NCBI GenBank assembly: GCA_030950395.1
Contig: JAUZRP010000163.1
Coordinates: forward strand, 1 to 33,288
Reading direction: 5' to 3'
Source: Desulfonauticus sp.
GTDB lineage: Bacteria > Desulfobacterota > Desulfovibrionia > Desulfovibrionales > Desulfonatronovibrionaceae
Length of the DNA stretch: 33,288 nt
Part shown: one piece after another, positions 31,674 to 33,288 of the stretch
How positions within the stretch are numbered: position 1 is the first letter of the stretch
Layout: each line of letters begins with the position of its first letter
Position numbers and translations under genes: made by a program
Notes under the pieces: generated by a model
What the model was told of the DNA's origin: nothing
Seen by the model: only the letters and a program-made list of their open reading frames with translations
Databases searched by the model: none

Positions 31674-31931
31674 ATGGGCATCATTTTTTTACTTTCAAAA
31701 AATAGTCAGTTGGAGCAATTTTTAGAACTTGTAAATGAAGTGCACAAAAGAGAAGCTTATTTGATTTTGGATATCCCCATAAATCATACTGGTGTGGATA
31801 GTTTTAGATTTGATGGTATTACTAGTATGCTTTATTTGCATGATGATTATATGTATTACTTTTCTGTCTCTATATCCCCAATAGATGTTGTTTTGTTTTG
31901 GCTAAAATTTAAGCTAGTCCACTCCGGGTAA
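31674..31931 (+). pseudogene. Decayed fragment of a GH13 glucan branching enzyme
   Basis: An 85-codon open frame without a ribosome site. Its first part (LELVNEVHKREAYLILDIPINHTG) resembles region I of GH13 enzymes, the D-x-x-x-NH motif of the alpha-amylase barrel. It then jumps to DSFRFDGITSMLYLHDDYMYYFS, which resembles region II of glycogen branching enzymes (GFRFDGVTSMLY) and the stretch beyond, including a DVV...LVH-like ending. The 60-90 residues that normally separate these regions are missing, and both ends are truncated. The tail overlaps the fmdB-like gene by 18 bases. I read it as a remnant of a branching-enzyme gene after an internal deletion; the alignment is from memory, so a novel small gene cannot be fully excluded. 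Confidence 0.65.
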
Positions 31932-32147
31932 GGTCATGGTGGTGCAAGTGTTGGAACCACACTGTTTACTAGTGAGGGTAGCTTTTCCTGAAGGTGAAGA
32001 CATGGCATAGGAAACACGGCTTAATACTCTGGTAAGCTCTTCGCTCCCGCACTTTTCACACTTTATTTCCACAGTATCTTCTGCATTTTTTAAAATAAAT
32101 TCTTGTAAATGTCCGCATTGCAAACACTTAAATTCAAAAATAGGCAT
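31914..32147 (-). CDS. FmdB-family zinc-ribbon regulator
   Basis: A 77-residue protein of the FmdB/CxxC-CxxC group. MPIFEFKCLQCGHLQEF and IKCEKCGSEELTRVLSRVSY give the two C-x2-C knuckles of one zinc ribbon, followed by a polar tail with two more cysteines (KQCGSNTCTTM). FmdB of Methylophilus is a putative regulator of formamide and amide genes; in most bacteria the role is unknown. The ribosome site is a perfect GGAGGAG. The gene is transcribed in the same direction as the ATPase gene before it, across 77 bases that hold no strong signal. Its 3' end overlaps the GH13 remnant on the other strand. Confidence 0.85.
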   Translation of the reverse strand: MPIFEFKCLQCGHLQEFILKNAEDTVEIKCEKCGSEELTRVLSRVSYAMSSPSGKATLTSKQCGSNTCTTMTLPGVD

Positions 32148-32224
32148 TTTCTATCTCCTCCTTTGTTTTTAGTTTATAGTTAGCAGTGAGTAATGGCTTA
32201 ATATATTAGGGCAGATTTTGGTAT

Positions 32225-33288
32225 TTATCCCAAATTACCAATCACTAATTCAAACCCCTTTTCGTATAGTCTATTATTTCCTGTCACTTTTCTGGTAAGG
32301 GGATCGTAAAAAAATATTTCTTTTTCAGCCATAAAATCTATGACTTTTACTAAAACTTCACTGTCTTCTTCTCCTGTTTCAAAAAATCCCTTATCTACTA
32401 TAATTTTTATAATCTGTTTAAAAATATCTTTTTCTTTTTTAGTTAAAAATCGTCTCATCAAATCAATTATTTCGCTTTCAGCCAATTTTACTTCGTTTTC
32501 CAGATATTGCTGTAAACTATCAAAATAAATTCTTTTGCGAAACAGCTTTTGAATCAAAGGGATACATCCACCCAGATAATCCCAGATCAAATCTATATCC
32601 TTAAAGCTAAATCCTAAATCCTTCCCTAAAAGCCATTCCTTAACAGTTGCGTAGTCCAGATGATCGATTTTATAAAATTCGCTCGTAACTTTAAGTTTGG
32701 CGTCATTATATATCCTATCTATAAATATGGTATTGGAGCTCAAAAGTATGACGTGGCAAAGATGGGTCTCTTTGGTGAGTCTGACACAAAAATTTAAAAA
32801 CTCTTTTAATAATTCCTTTTCTCCATTATAATAAATCGACTCCAAAGTCTGAATCTCGTCTATAATTAATATCTTTGTCTTTTTTAATTTTTTAAATTTT
32901 TCTATCAATGCGTTAAATAAATTCTTTTTGTTATTTTTTATTCTTTCTAATAATTTGGCCTCTAATCTTATAACTCCTAAATTAAAACCAGCTTTAAATT
33001 CTCCACTAAAATCATCCTGATCCTCTGCTTCTTCAAAAAAGCTATTTATAAAACTAGCATAACTTCCCACCATTAGTCCTCTAAAATTGATGTACTTTAT
33101 CCAGTACTTATCAAAAATCTTTAAGTCTGATGTCCATTCTTTTTCTATAACGTATTCTATCAAGGTAGTCTTGCCTGTGGACTTGGGACCATAGAGCCAG
33201 AGAATCTCTTTTGGTACGTGATCTACCCAATCTTTTAGGTATTGTATTTCCTTTTCTCTATCTATAAATTCATCTTGCCTGAATTCTC
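32225..33288 (-). CDS. Archaeal-type AAA ATPase (ATPase_2 family), cut by the right window edge
   Basis: At least 353 residues; the frame is open to the edge, so the start lies just outside. The visible N-terminus reads FRQDEFIDREKEIQYLKDWV, the usual FIDRE opening of this family, so only a few residues are likely missing. Walker A is LYGPKSTGKTTL near residues 35-46, and Walker B is ILIIDEIQTL. VILLSSNTIFIDRIY and LDYATVKEWLLGKDLG match the sensor and lid regions, and a C-terminal winged-helix region follows (LTKKEKDIFKQII). The family is most common in Archaea such as Thermococcales and is scattered in thermophilic bacteria; its role is unknown, perhaps in DNA or membrane-associated remodelling. 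The last codons (LVIGNLG) come from heptamer-like sequence CAAATTA CCAATCA CTAATTC. Confidence 0.85.
   Translation of the reverse strand, partial: EFRQDEFIDREKEIQYLKDWVDHVPKEILWLYGPKSTGKTTLIEYVIEKEWTSDLKIFDKYWIKYINFRGLMVGSYASFINSFFEEAEDQDDFSGEFKAGFNLGVIRLEAKLLERIKNNKKNLFNALIEKFKKLKKTKILIIDEIQTLESIYYNGEKELLKEFLNFCVRLTKETHLCHVILLSSNTIFIDRIYNDAKLKVTSEFYKIDHLDYATVKEWLLGKDLGFSFKDIDLIWDYLGGCIPLIQKLFRKRIYFDSLQQYLENEVKLAESEIIDLMRRFLTKKEKDIFKQIIKIIVDKGFFETGEEDSEVLVKVIDFMAEKEIFFYDPLTRKVTGNNRLYEKGFELVIGNLG

Overview
The window is AT-rich (estimated by eye at about one third G+C), tightly packed, and bacterial. It looks like a strict anaerobe of the sulfate-reducing Desulfovibrionales / delta-proteobacterial kind. 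The argument rests on gene content: a cluster of NifX-type metal-cluster carriers with two ferredoxin-bearing MinD ATPases (compare the orange-protein complex of Desulfovibrio), a TauE-type exporter paired with a small membrane protein, csrA-fliW, CheX, IspG, and Gram-negative LPS genes (WaaF, a WaaE-like transferase). A low-GC, possibly thermophilic relative such as Desulfonauticus is a guess, not shown by the sequence.

Layout. 1-2.1 kb: a ComEA-like exported HhH protein, a putative PIN-domain toxin-antitoxin pair, then overlapping csrA-fliW. 2.1-5.0 kb: the Kup potassium transporter and the CheX phosphatase with a strong terminator. 5.0-9.1 kb: mainly minus-strand genes (UbiX and an UPF0173 hydrolase; a half-size GDT1 membrane protein; amtB-glnK behind a probable sigma-54 promoter) and a tRNA-Arg(CCG) on the plus strand. 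9.5-13.4 kb: a WecE-like sugar aminotransferase facing a minus-strand run of WaaE-like glycosyltransferase, Tmk and YhaM-like nuclease. 13.5-17.2 kb: surE-gap, then a TauE exporter and its DUF1634-like partner, each pair followed by a terminator. 17.2-22.9 kb: an atypical NtrC-family regulator, divergent from cbpA-cbpM-clpB, a protein-folding and disaggregation operon. 23.2-24.4 kb: argJ. 24.4-29.2 kb: an eight-gene minus-strand operon of cluster carriers, MinD ATPases, a DUF5320-like protein, a beta-carbonic-anhydrase-like protein and a metallo-beta-lactamase protein. 29.5-33.3 kb: waaF, ispG, a decayed GH13 branching-enzyme fragment, an FmdB-type zinc ribbon, and an archaeal-type ATPase that runs off the right edge.

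Two families of unusual noncoding sequence run through the window. One is a set of degenerate tandem arrays whose units are phase-locked at 7 nt (one switches to 9 nt). They sit in at least six intergenic regions, in either orientation. The other is a dispersed element of about 100-150 bp in three copies, each ending at the stop codon of a minus-strand gene. The strongest candidates for new biology are the eight-gene metal-carrier operon, the heptamer arrays, and the NtrC-like protein that has lost the GAFTGA motif.
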